DNA from: a virus
IMG/VR virus record: IMGVR_UViG_3300008012_000212
Location: 1 to 23,122 of that record
Strand: one strand, 5' to 3'
Length of the DNA: 23,122 bases
This document shows, in pieces, positions 15,456 through 22,184 of this stretch (its first letter is position 1; the number at the start of each line of letters is the position of its first letter). The notes under the pieces were generated by a model. The model had not been told where the DNA came from, did no database searches, and worked only from the letters and a program-made list of their open reading frames with translations. A program made the position numbers and the translations under genes.

Positions 15456-16285
15456 GCTATATAAATGGAGTCAGGAGCTGTGCTTAAATCTTTAAAAGCT
15501 GCACCGTTGGTTAATGTACCGTTAACTAAAGTAGAAGCATTTCCATCGTCAGTAACGGTAGTACCAGTTCCACCATCTCCGTCACCCATTCTCCACCAGT
15601 GGTCAGGGTTTAATCCTGAAAGGTTAGCTGGTGTAGTGCCTGTATAAATACTTGATATATTACTTGATTGATCTGAACCCCAAATTGCAACTTCATCAAA
15701 CTCACCATCCGTATAATAACCTGAAAATATTTGTGTGCTACCTACTTTTAAATTTTTCCCCGCATTAGAGGATAAAGTAGAGGGGACTGTAGTGCTTGTA
15801 TCTTCTTGTAATCCGTTTATCCAAATAGAAGCATTAGTTCCGTCTTTAAAGATAGCTACATGATACCAAGTATCGTAAGACAAAGCGGTAGTTGAAGTAA
15901 GAACAGAAGACGCTCCCATATAAACATCTATGTTACGAGAATTATTTAAAAAAGGCATGAACCTATCACTCGAACTTGTACCTGAAGCTAAAATCATATC
16001 ATTAGACCCTGAGTGGATTTTGACCCAAAGAGTTACTGATAGAGCAGACGCACTTGACAACTCTGCTATATCTCCATTCACGCCAATGTCCAAATAATCG
16101 TTACTGCCGTCTAAAATTATTCCGTAATGGTTGGTTAATGTAGGATAAACAGTTATATCTTTATCGTAAACTTGCCAATTCGTTCCATCTGATACTTCGA
16201 TAGCTTTACTTGTGGTGTTAAATTTACAAAGCCCGATTGAGTGACTATCTCGACTAGCTGTTGTGTGTGTTGTAAGTGTACTCAT
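15452..16285 (-). CDS. LamG (concanavalin A-like) domain protein, copy 1
   Basis: The 277-residue product has an N-terminal segment (residues 1-44) ending in SDGTNWQVYDKD, a motif often found at junctions of phage tail proteins. A LamG jelly roll follows at about residues 50-235: IILDGSNDYLDIG, LSVTLWVKI, WYHVAIFKDG, ASIWINGLQED, NLKVGSTQIFSGYYTDGEFDEVAIWG and HWWRMGDGDGGTGTT. It is paralogous to 13931-14647, but the strands and loops in the middle have diverged much more than the small partner genes. It begins two bases after the 261-residue gene and ends in an ATGA overlap with its partner. I infer a carbohydrate- or surface-binding virion part. Confidence 0.85.
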   Translation of the reverse strand: MSTLTTHTTASRDSHSIGLCKFNTTSKAIEVSDGTNWQVYDKDITVYPTLTNHYGIILDGSNDYLDIGVNGDIAELSSASALSVTLWVKIHSGSNDMILASGTSSSDRFMPFLNNSRNIDVYMGASSVLTSTTALSYDTWYHVAIFKDGTNASIWINGLQEDTSTTVPSTLSSNAGKNLKVGSTQIFSGYYTDGEFDEVAIWGSDQSSNISSIYTGTTPANLSGLNPDHWWRMGDGDGGTGTTVTDDGNASTLVNGTLTNGAAFKDLSTAPDSIYIA

Positions 16286-16288
16286 AAA

Positions 16289-17074
16289 TTATACAGTTGA
16301 ATCGTTGTTATATAAAAACCATCTATCACCATCCCACACATACAACTTGTCGGTGTCTTTGGCGTGTACGATGGTGTAGTCGTCTGCTCCTGAGTCGGAG
16401 ATAAAGTCAGACTCGTTGTCAAATACTTGAGCGGTTGGGAATGTTAAGGTGCTGTCGTGAATTGTGTCTAATACAGTGCCACTGACATTCGCTTGATTAT
16501 GGTCATTAGCATCTAAAGTAGCAGTAACTCCTGATCCTAAAGTAGCTGAATTTTGAAGGTTGAAAGTTATAACAGTATCTGAGCCTGTGCTTAAAGTCTG
16601 ACCCGTAGCTACTGTAAGTACAAGTGTACCTGTTGACTGCGTCCAAGAACCAGCACTACCAAATACAGACGCTCCCGCCCCACTTAAAGTTAAGGAACCG
16701 TCTACTGTTTGTGAGCTTGTTAATCCAGCAAGTGTGATAGAACCGCCAGCAGAAATATCAATACCGGGCTGTACCGTAAATGTAATTGTATTCGTCCCGC
16801 TTGTTTGAGAATTAGAATCACTCAATGTTGCCGTCTCAAAAGAAGAAGGTGGTACAGCACCACTAGCTGGTTCAAATTGTAATATGTCTCCGTTCTCTGC
16901 TGTTAATGGTTCAGCTAGTTCTGTCGTTAACGCTCCGTCTATAGAGGGAGTAACACCGCTGTCTGCATCAGCATCAAAGCCGTACAACTCACCAAACGCA
17001 GGACGTAGGAATCTGTTAGGCAGAAGCTGTGTACCGCTAGGTGGACGTGCGTCCGATGTAAACGTCAGTCCCAT
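16289..17074 (-). CDS. Beta-sandwich virion protein of unknown role
   Basis: The 261-residue product has a Pro-rich N-terminus (MGLTFTSDARPPSGTQLLPN) and a Ser/Thr/Gly-rich middle (about residues 80-205) that looks like an Ig-like beta sandwich (NTITFTV, GGSITLAGLTSS, GSWTQSTGTLVLTVA, DTVITFNL). The C-terminal segment ends DTDKLYVWDGDRWFLYNND, a motif frequent at the ends of phage tail proteins and related to the SDGTNWQVYD segment in the neighbouring LamG protein. The start overlaps the previous stop by one base (TAATG). No signal peptide or enzyme motif is seen. I take it as a tail or fibre component, but no specific function can be given. Confidence 0.7.
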   Translation of the reverse strand: MGLTFTSDARPPSGTQLLPNRFLRPAFGELYGFDADADSGVTPSIDGALTTELAEPLTAENGDILQFEPASGAVPPSSFETATLSDSNSQTSGTNTITFTVQPGIDISAGGSITLAGLTSSQTVDGSLTLSGAGASVFGSAGSWTQSTGTLVLTVATGQTLSTGSDTVITFNLQNSATLGSGVTATLDANDHNQANVSGTVLDTIHDSTLTFPTAQVFDNESDFISDSGADDYTIVHAKDTDKLYVWDGDRWFLYNNDSTV

Positions 17075-17391
17075 TAAAGAGAATCAACTGTACCAGTAGA
17101 GAACACGCTGTGTGTACCGCTGGTGTAAGCTGTGATGTTAGCTCTGATCTTTTCGTAGTGACCGTGGTCATCTCTGATCATTACATCTCCGTCAGTGGTT
17201 ACGTCTTCAGAGTGGATCGTTCTCCATCCTCCTCCAATGTACGCCTGAATGGCTATGGTTGCTGTACCGCTGACTGTAGTAGAGATTACAAATGTATATC
17301 CCTTAGTACGCTCAGACCCGAACGAACTACCCGCCCCTGCTGATGTAGCATCTGAGAGTAGTGTCTTTTTATCTAGTGTGCGAAGGCTCAT
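17074..17391 (-). CDS. Small beta-rich structural protein
   Basis: The 105-residue product (MSLRTLDKKTLLSDATSAGAG...) is rich in Thr, Ser and Gly. It has alternating hydrophobic strands (YTFVISTTVSGTATIAIQAYIGGGW, then KIRANITAY), compatible with a single beta sandwich such as a decoration or tail accessory domain. I recognise no named family. It ends in a TAATG overlap with the 261-residue gene and starts 21 bases after the gp7.3-like stop, behind an AT-rich leader without a Shine-Dalgarno. Membership of the accessory virion block is inferred from its neighbours. Confidence 0.65.
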   Translation of the reverse strand: MSLRTLDKKTLLSDATSAGAGSSFGSERTKGYTFVISTTVSGTATIAIQAYIGGGWRTIHSEDVTTDGDVMIRDDHGHYEKIRANITAYTSGTHSVFSTGTVDSL

Positions 17392-17412
17392 GTGTTATAT
17401 TATTACTTTGTT

Positions 17413-17625
17413 TTATTGTGAAAGTTGTACGCCAGTCTGACCAGCAGCTGCTCCACCCATTGAAACACTAGGACGACGAACAGTCAATTGTTGTGTGCCT
17501 CGACGCTTCTTAGGTTCCGCTCTCATAGCTCGTTGAGTAACAGCACGTTCCGCAGTAGGTAGCGGGGGAGGAGGTGGTGCTGGTGGTGGTGGAGGAGCAG
17601 GTACGGATGGTGAGCTAAAGCACAT
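17413..17625 (-). CDS. Proline-rich protein, T7 gp7.3-like
   Basis: The 70-residue product starts MCFSSPSVP followed by two polyproline runs. It ends with a basic segment (RAEPKKRRGTQQLTVRRP) and a Gly-rich tail with GVQL. T7 gp7.3 (99 residues, a tail assembly and virion protein) has a similar close (RKKARAGGKKSLSVARSSGGGINI-type), and marine podoviruses have short MC-polyPro proteins with this basic/Gly tail at the same locus upstream of the portal. In T7, gp7.3 immediately precedes the portal; here seven accessory genes intervene. Similarity is limited to the tail motif and position, so the assignment is tentative. Confidence 0.55.
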   Translation of the reverse strand: MCFSSPSVPAPPPPPAPPPPPLPTAERAVTQRAMRAEPKKRRGTQQLTVRRPSVSMGGAAAGQTGVQLSQ

Positions 17626-17627
17626 GA

Positions 17628-17828
17628 CTATTGTTTGGTTACTATGTTATCTTGAAGTTGTTCGTCGTATATCTGTTGTAAATAATTAATTACACTACGT
17701 TGTCCTACTTTAAACCATACCAATCTATCGTCGTCTGTCAACAGCGGACATTTATCCGGGTACAGCTTGTCAAGCTTATCTATTAAATCTTTGCTAAGTG
17801 CTGGTAATACTATTTCTTCAGTTGTCAT
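17628..17828 (-). CDS. 66-residue hypothetical protein
   Basis: The product (MTTEEIVLPALSKDLIDKLDKLYPDKCPLLTDDDRLVWFKVGQRS...) is acidic and helical. It has a conserved-looking LYPDKCP turn and a WFKVGQRSVINYLQ helix. Short proteins of this kind occur at this spot, between exonuclease and structural genes, in marine podoviruses, but I know of no function. It overlaps the upstream dNTP-hydrolase-like gene by 11 bases and ends two bases before the gp7.3-like start. A weak AGAAAAAG precedes the ATG. It has no membrane segment or metal motif. Confidence 0.7.
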   Translation of the reverse strand: MTTEEIVLPALSKDLIDKLDKLYPDKCPLLTDDDRLVWFKVGQRSVINYLQQIYDEQLQDNIVTKQ

Positions 17829-18183
17829 CTTTTTCTATATCATCCAGTTCTATTGGTAAATTACCACGTTTTATTTGATCCTTTGTCCACAACCACGCTG
17901 ACGCATTCCACAAGATCGCACCTGCATGATCCTCCGTTTCGTCTCCTTCAGCCAACGCTAACAAGTGTCTGAACATACTGTCGTACAGTCTAGTTAACGG
18001 GAATCCTTTTCTCCAGTTGTTGTCTCCGTAAAGTTTGCCGCCATCTTCAAATCTTTTGGCGAGACTGCGTAAGGCGATTGGAGGAATAAGCGAGGGTCGT
18101 CCCCGTCCAATGTCCCCGTCACGTCTAGCACCTGTGGTGAAATCTTTAGTATATCCTTGGTTTGGTAGTTTCTCGGTGTCCAT
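17818..18183 (-). CDS. dATP/dGTP diphosphohydrolase-like protein (DUF5664 type)
   Basis: The 121-residue product has the family's run of motifs. First is GRGRPSLIPPIALRSLAKRFEDGG (residues 27-49), then KLYGDNNWRKGFPLTRLYDSMFRH (50-73), then the acidic EGDETEDHAGAILWNASAW (79-97). His73, Glu82, Glu84, Asp85 and His86 are candidate metal ligands. I know this family from phages, annotated as dATP/dGTP diphosphohydrolase N-terminal domain; it would act on nucleotide pools. The first 190 bases lie inside the exonuclease gene in another frame. The ATG follows a run of seven A residues and has no Shine-Dalgarno, so expression may depend on coupling or frameshifting. Conserved motifs lie in the overlap, so this frame is the constrained one there. 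Confidence 0.8.
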   Translation of the reverse strand: MDTEKLPNQGYTKDFTTGARRDGDIGRGRPSLIPPIALRSLAKRFEDGGKLYGDNNWRKGFPLTRLYDSMFRHLLALAEGDETEDHAGAILWNASAWLWTKDQIKRGNLPIELDDIEKDDN

Positions 18184-18908
18184 AGTTTTTTTATTGTGTT
18201 AGTTCTAAAGCAATAGTTATCCGCTTGCAGTAGTCGTGCCATCCACGCATTCATCAGTGCGTCGTTCTCGGTGAGTCCTACATCTTCGTAGCATTTCTTC
18301 ACCACATCCCAATCGTATCCTTCTTTTTCAAGTAGACGTTTAGCAGTGACAGCTCCCACTTTAGGTACACCGCTGTATCCATCTGTTGCGTCACCCGTAA
18401 GTGTTTGTATCAGGTGGTATCGGTCTGCTTCTTCCTGACTGACGTGATGCGTTTCGTCTTTGTTGAAGTCGTAGTAGATGCCCGGTACGCTTTTGAAGTC
18501 TTTGTCAATGGAGACGATAATCGTTTCCTCATCCATCTTTTTGTCCGTTGCCAGAATTGATATGATGTCATCAGCTTCTAAGTTCGGCCATAGTTGACCG
18601 TCCATTTCTTCTATTATCCACTTCTTTACTTGTTTTAATATGATAGGTAATCGACTCTTTGATCTGTTAGATTTGTAGTCGGGATTAAGAATACGACGAT
18701 AGTTAGCCCGATCAGTCAAAGCCATAACGATGTCGTCTGCTTGTAACTTCTCTTTGAACTCTTCGACGCGATTAACAATACGAGCTTTGGCTAGTGCCAT
18801 GTCTGCGTGTACTGTCCACATCTCCTCCTTCCACTCAATTGATTCCTCGGCTATTACTGATGCTTCAAACGCTAACACGTCAGCATCAATCAATAATGTT
18901 TTATTCAT
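17994..18908 (-). CDS. 5'-3' exonuclease, T7 gp6-like
   Basis: The product shows the FEN-type metal site: LLIDADVLAF (Asp8, Asp10), NLEADDI (Glu111, Asp113, Asp114), VSIDKDFKSVPG (Asp135, Asp137), and TGDATDGYSGVPKVG (Asp173, Asp176) leading into a helix-hairpin-helix. T7 gp6 (300 residues) has matching ISCDKDFKTIPN and KGDITDGYSGI. It removes RNA primers and degrades host DNA. The conserved body ends at about Trp243-Thr-Pro245, which aligns with the C-terminus of gp6 (YLWRP). The remaining ~60 residues are a tail encoded opposite the DUF5664-type frame. GGAG lies about ten bases before the ATG, which overlaps the PD-(D/E)XK gene by eight bases. Confidence 0.93.
   Translation of the reverse strand: MNKTLLIDADVLAFEASVIAEESIEWKEEMWTVHADMALAKARIVNRVEEFKEKLQADDIVMALTDRANYRRILNPDYKSNRSKSRLPIILKQVKKWIIEEMDGQLWPNLEADDIISILATDKKMDEETIIVSIDKDFKSVPGIYYDFNKDETHHVSQEEADRYHLIQTLTGDATDGYSGVPKVGAVTAKRLLEKEGYDWDVVKKCYEDVGLTENDALMNAWMARLLQADNYCFRTNTIKKLWTPRNYQTKDILKISPQVLDVTGTLDGDDPRLFLQSPYAVSPKDLKMAANFTETTTGEKDSR
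18186..18192 (-). other. A7 homopolymer, candidate -1 slippery site
   Basis: Seven consecutive A residues (minus strand) span the end of codon 239 and codons 240-241 of the exonuclease (ATA AAA AAA CTA). A slip of -1 here would read ACT ATG GAC, joining the exonuclease at residue 241 to the DUF5664-type frame, whose ATG is three bases downstream. A-rich heptamers are known bacterial slippery sites. I see no clear stimulatory stem-loop. Confidence 0.35.
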
Positions 18909-19380
18909 AATATAGGCTCCAGTTGTCCTGCCATTTCTTGTACTTCGATGTACTGTCAGGTGCTGGGTTTAGTTTTACGGTTTTAGATTGTATTTCATTT
19001 CTTGGTATCATCCACCACGTGTCTTCAGGCACAACATATATACCAACAACATCGATGTCGTGTGACATATAGTCTTTATTCTCACAACCAACGGATGTGA
19101 CACAGCTATAACAATTCTTAGCCGGAGTAGCCCGTGTGTTGGTTGCTTTGATTTGTACCTTTAGAATACCTGCTGGACACGTGACGATCATATCCCACGG
19201 CATTGGTGTTACAGGTAGGTGTGGTTCAAAGTTCCGTTCCAAACATTCAGTGATAAACTTTTGTTCAGCTATTGCTCCTGTTCGCTGGGATGATGAGGAC
19301 GGCATAGGTAGGTTGAGGTCAACAGTATCGTATAATTCTGCAACCTTCAAGTGCCAATCGTATTCAAGCTCAACCTCCAT
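18901..19380 (-). CDS. PD-(D/E)XK nuclease, probable Holliday junction/endonuclease I role
   Basis: The 159-residue product contains the nuclease core: RTGAIAEQKFITECLERNFEPHLP (Glu39 on the first helix), PMPWDMIV (Asp63) and LKVQIKAT (Gln76, Lys78). This matches the pattern of group PDDEXK_5 and archaeal-resolvase-like nucleases. The C-terminal part (IDVVGIYVVPEDTWWMIPRNEI) is also usual for that family. In T7 the endonuclease I (gp3) cuts branched DNA and host DNA, and this gene may fill that place although its order differs. A perfect AAGGAGG lies six bases before the ATG, within the end of the HNH gene (11-base overlap). The stop lies inside the exonuclease start region. Confidence 0.8.
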   Translation of the reverse strand: MEVELEYDWHLKVAELYDTVDLNLPMPSSSSQRTGAIAEQKFITECLERNFEPHLPVTPMPWDMIVTCPAGILKVQIKATNTRATPAKNCYSCVTSVGCENKDYMSHDIDVVGIYVVPEDTWWMIPRNEIQSKTVKLNPAPDSTSKYKKWQDNWSLYYE

Positions 19381-19816
19381 TGTAACCTCCTTGTGTTAAC
19401 CATTTATACATTGTCCTGAGAATCTCAGGATTGTCTTTTACTTTCCCCATCGCTGAATTACAAGGGTTACACAACAAACCTCTAACCTTTCCAGTTAAAT
19501 GGCAGTGATCTACATCTAGATTCCTACCGTTGGTTGTATAATCCTTCCCGCATATACCGCATTTGCTGTCTTGCTCCGAAAGCATTCTATCATAGTCTTC
19601 AGGCGTGATTTTATATCTTTGCCATAAATGAGATTTACGTTGGCGTCGCTTTTGAGCCGGGGGGTTTTTGTCTTTACTTTTGTAGTAACGCTTACGCTTA
19701 CATGGCATACAAGTGTGTCTTCTTCCATCGCCTCCGGCCTCTCTAGATTTCTTACACTTCTCCATCTCCTCTAGAGGATAGTATTTTCCACACTTTTTAC
19801 ATAACTTGGTTTCCAT
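19370..19816 (-). CDS. Endonuclease VII-like HNH nuclease
   Basis: The 148-residue product has a first zinc-like knuckle (Cys6, Cys9, Cys36, Cys39), a basic linker and then the recombination endonuclease VII core: WQRYKITPEDYDRMLSEQDSKCGICG (Cys86, Cys89), LDVDHCHLTGKVRGLLCNPCN (Asp103, His104, Cys116, Cys119, Asn120). The family includes the T4 gp49 Holliday resolvase, but many members are stand-alone homing nucleases in phage genomes. The start at 19816 (TGATG overlap with the polymerase stop) is preferred. A GTG at 19834 in the same frame has GGAGAG very close upstream and would add six residues. It sits between polymerase and PD-(D/E)XK genes, where T7 has none. Confidence 0.85.
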   Translation of the reverse strand: METKLCKKCGKYYPLEEMEKCKKSREAGGDGRRHTCMPCKRKRYYKSKDKNPPAQKRRQRKSHLWQRYKITPEDYDRMLSEQDSKCGICGKDYTTNGRNLDVDHCHLTGKVRGLLCNPCNSAMGKVKDNPEILRTMYKWLTQGGYNGG

Positions 19817-21816
19817 CAGTGTGTCTGTGCCCACGTCTCTCCGATCTTTGCTTCCCCGTCCAACATGACATTTAGTTTTAACTCTTTACCTGCTGCTCTT
19901 ATCGCATTGACTGCAAGCTCACAGAACACACTTGCTTTGTCAGGTTGTACCTCTGCTTGGATCTCGTCGTGGACGTTAGCAACAAAGCTGTACTCTCTAC
20001 CGTGTTGCCACTTCAAAGTGATTAGACGTTTAAACAATTCAATCAAAGCTACCTTCATACACACAGCACCTGCTGATTGTAACAACATATTCAACGCAGA
20101 GTGTGGCGAACGAACGGGAAGTATGCGATAATCTAACCCTATCAGCTTACCACCTTTTAAGACTTTGTATTCGATTGCTTCTTGTAGTTTAGCTAACGCA
20201 GGTATGTTTCTATAGAATCTTCTCTTTAACTCCTGTCCTTCCGCAGCTCCGCCCCCTACGATTTCCCCAATTAGTTGATCTCCGGCACCATACAAAAGAG
20301 CGTATATAAATGTCTTAGCTTGTGAACGTTCCGCTAATCCAGCAGCCTTTTGGTTCCTTGTATGAACATCTCCTTCGATAACTTCTCTAGCGTATTCACC
20401 GCCGTCATAGAAAGCTAGGTAATGTGCTAACATCCGTAGTTCTAAACCACTAGCATCACATCCAACTAACTTGTATCCATCTCCAGCCTTAAACAGATCA
20501 CGACACTCTTCTCCATAGTCCATGCCAACTGCTGGAACTTGTGCTAGGTTGGGAAAGCTGTGAGTACATCTACCTGTTACCGCACCATTAGTGTTTACTC
20601 TACCGTGTATTCGTCCGTTCTTCATCAGTTTTAACCACGCTACATTACCTTCAGCTAACTGACCAAGACGTTTCTGCACTGTCAGGTATTCAAGAAGTAA
20701 CGATGCAAACGGATGGTTTATTCTTTCGAGGGTAGCACCATCCATCTTTATCGTCTTACCGTCAGGTTGCACAGGTATCTCTATTCCTAAATCCTTAAAC
20801 CTTTGTTTTATTTCGTGGCGACTACCGGGATTAAACGGTACTATCTTAGTTTTGTTAGCTAACTTGACTGCATCTTTAACTAACGTCTGCTTCAAGTTAC
20901 GACTCTTTAGTTGCTTCTTTAGTTCCGTCTTGGTTGGTGCTGAGATTATTTCGAGTCCGTCGTTCCATTCAATCTCTAACGACCAACCACTCGGCGTCTT
21001 CATCTCCTCTTGCTTGGACGGAAACTCTTTCTGTAGTTTATCCAGAAGATCAGCACGAACACTAGCAAGTTTCATCTCCAACTTCTCTGCTTTCTCGATG
21101 TCGAACGCGAACCCTTGCTTCTCTTGTAGCCTCATCAGGTACGCAAACCAGTGCTCGTTCTCTAACATCTTAACATTAGGATTCTGCTGCATGAGATAGT
21201 CATATAGGATTTGTGTTACGATTGTGTCACGCTCGCAGTATTTCCTCATGTCCTCGTTGTAACTGTCAAACGCACCTTCTTCCTCACCGTAGGATAGCTT
21301 AGTTAGCTTGCTTAATCGTAATCCCCAAGCTCTCAACGATTGACTACCCGGACCAAAGTCTTCATTAAACTTCTTCTCAACTTTAGCGTACAGGTATTCT
21401 TTAACACATCTGTCGTAAGCGGTTGATCCTTTCTTAAATCCCTTTTGTTCCGCTAACATGTGCGCTGCTGGTCTATGTGGTTCACACAGTTTAGTTCTTT
21501 TGATTATATCTCTATCTCTAATGTCAGGGTGTATGCACTTAGCCATGACCATCGTGTCCAATACTTTAACAAGCGGTGGATGGAAGCTGTACAGTTTACC
21601 AAGAGCAGGTATGTCAAAACCAAGGACGTTGTGTCCGACGATATGATCTGCTTTAGCTAACTCATTTAGTCCGTTTCGTATGCCAGCACCGTGATATGTA
21701 ATCATCTTGGGTGTGGTAGGATCGTAGATAGATAGACAGTGAACCGTGTCAAGATCTGTCAAGTTCGACCAGTCCTCTATCTTATTCGTTTCTATATCAA
21801 AGAATAGTGTTTTCAT
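19816..21816 (-). CDS. DNA polymerase I family, T7 gp5-like
   Basis: The 666-residue product has a 3'-5' exonuclease (FFDIETN with Asp7 and Glu9; GHNVLGFD with Asp68; Tyr193...Asp197) and a family A polymerase domain. Motif A is VGCDASGLELRMLAH (Asp454), motif B is AKTFIYALLYGAG (Lys501, Tyr505) and motif C is NVHDEIQ (His616, Asp617). T7 gp5 has the same runs (NGAVTGR, SFPNLAQ, KTFIY, SPHAALNTLLQSAGA). It is 38 residues shorter than gp5, mostly in the region between residues 265 and 330, where T7 carries the thioredoxin-binding loop, so dependence on thioredoxin is uncertain. Tyr505 occupies the position of E. coli Phe762. The ATG overlaps the previous stop (ATGA), and an AGGAG lies 16 bases upstream. 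Confidence 0.97.
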   Translation of the reverse strand: MKTLFFDIETNKIEDWSNLTDLDTVHCLSIYDPTTPKMITYHGAGIRNGLNELAKADHIVGHNVLGFDIPALGKLYSFHPPLVKVLDTMVMAKCIHPDIRDRDIIKRTKLCEPHRPAAHMLAEQKGFKKGSTAYDRCVKEYLYAKVEKKFNEDFGPGSQSLRAWGLRLSKLTKLSYGEEEGAFDSYNEDMRKYCERDTIVTQILYDYLMQQNPNVKMLENEHWFAYLMRLQEKQGFAFDIEKAEKLEMKLASVRADLLDKLQKEFPSKQEEMKTPSGWSLEIEWNDGLEIISAPTKTELKKQLKSRNLKQTLVKDAVKLANKTKIVPFNPGSRHEIKQRFKDLGIEIPVQPDGKTIKMDGATLERINHPFASLLLEYLTVQKRLGQLAEGNVAWLKLMKNGRIHGRVNTNGAVTGRCTHSFPNLAQVPAVGMDYGEECRDLFKAGDGYKLVGCDASGLELRMLAHYLAFYDGGEYAREVIEGDVHTRNQKAAGLAERSQAKTFIYALLYGAGDQLIGEIVGGGAAEGQELKRRFYRNIPALAKLQEAIEYKVLKGGKLIGLDYRILPVRSPHSALNMLLQSAGAVCMKVALIELFKRLITLKWQHGREYSFVANVHDEIQAEVQPDKASVFCELAVNAIRAAGKELKLNVMLDGEAKIGETWAQTH

Positions 21817-22130
21817 GTCGCAACGTAATCAACTCCTCTAGCATCGTTAAATGCCTGTTCGATCTCAGACAATACCTTATCGTAATCATCTTTATAGTAG
21901 TCATGTACCTCTATATCTTTGATATGTTCTAAGTCGCTATCTTGTAAGGTTATAGCCATATCTATAAGTTCGTTTGGCTTCTCTTCACCATATACGTTCT
22001 CGCCCGGTCTTCCTCTGTCTATCCATCGCTTCTCTATAGCATCGTGTAAAGCATAGAAGTTCCTGAAATAATACTTTTCGTCATCGTGCTTCCCTTTGCC
22101 TTGTATAACTATTTGTTGATCTAGTCCCAT
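21813..22130 (-). CDS. MGLD-type small phage protein
   Basis: The 105-residue product starts MGLDQQIVIQGKGKHDD and continues EKYYFRNFYALHDAIEKRW, recalling the widespread phage family that begins MGLD and has an E..YWRKAN.IH.W motif. The function of that family is unknown to me; some members are annotated, probably wrongly, as kinases. The C-terminal half is acidic and helical (HIKDIEVHDYYKDDYDKVLSEIEQAF). A good AAGGAG sits about ten bases before the ATG. The stop overlaps the polymerase start, so the two are likely translated together. Corresponding T7 genes (4.3 to 4.7) are also short and of unknown role. Confidence 0.7.
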   Translation of the reverse strand: MGLDQQIVIQGKGKHDDEKYYFRNFYALHDAIEKRWIDRGRPGENVYGEEKPNELIDMAITLQDSDLEHIKDIEVHDYYKDDYDKVLSEIEQAFNDARGVDYVAT

Positions 22131-22147
22131 GTTAATTGTTCTCCTTT

Positions 22148-22184
22148 TTAGAATGGTTCATTGTTGGTTGTTGTTGTATCTTCG
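22148..22184 (-). repeat. Direct repeat of the helicase 3' end, copy 2
   Basis: This 37-base stretch at the end of the 67-residue gene repeats 22352-22382. The 23 bases starting at the stop codon are identical, then six extra bases (two Thr codons) are present, then eight bases match again. Both copies are in frame and encode a tail ending TTNNEPF followed by TAA. Confidence 0.85.
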
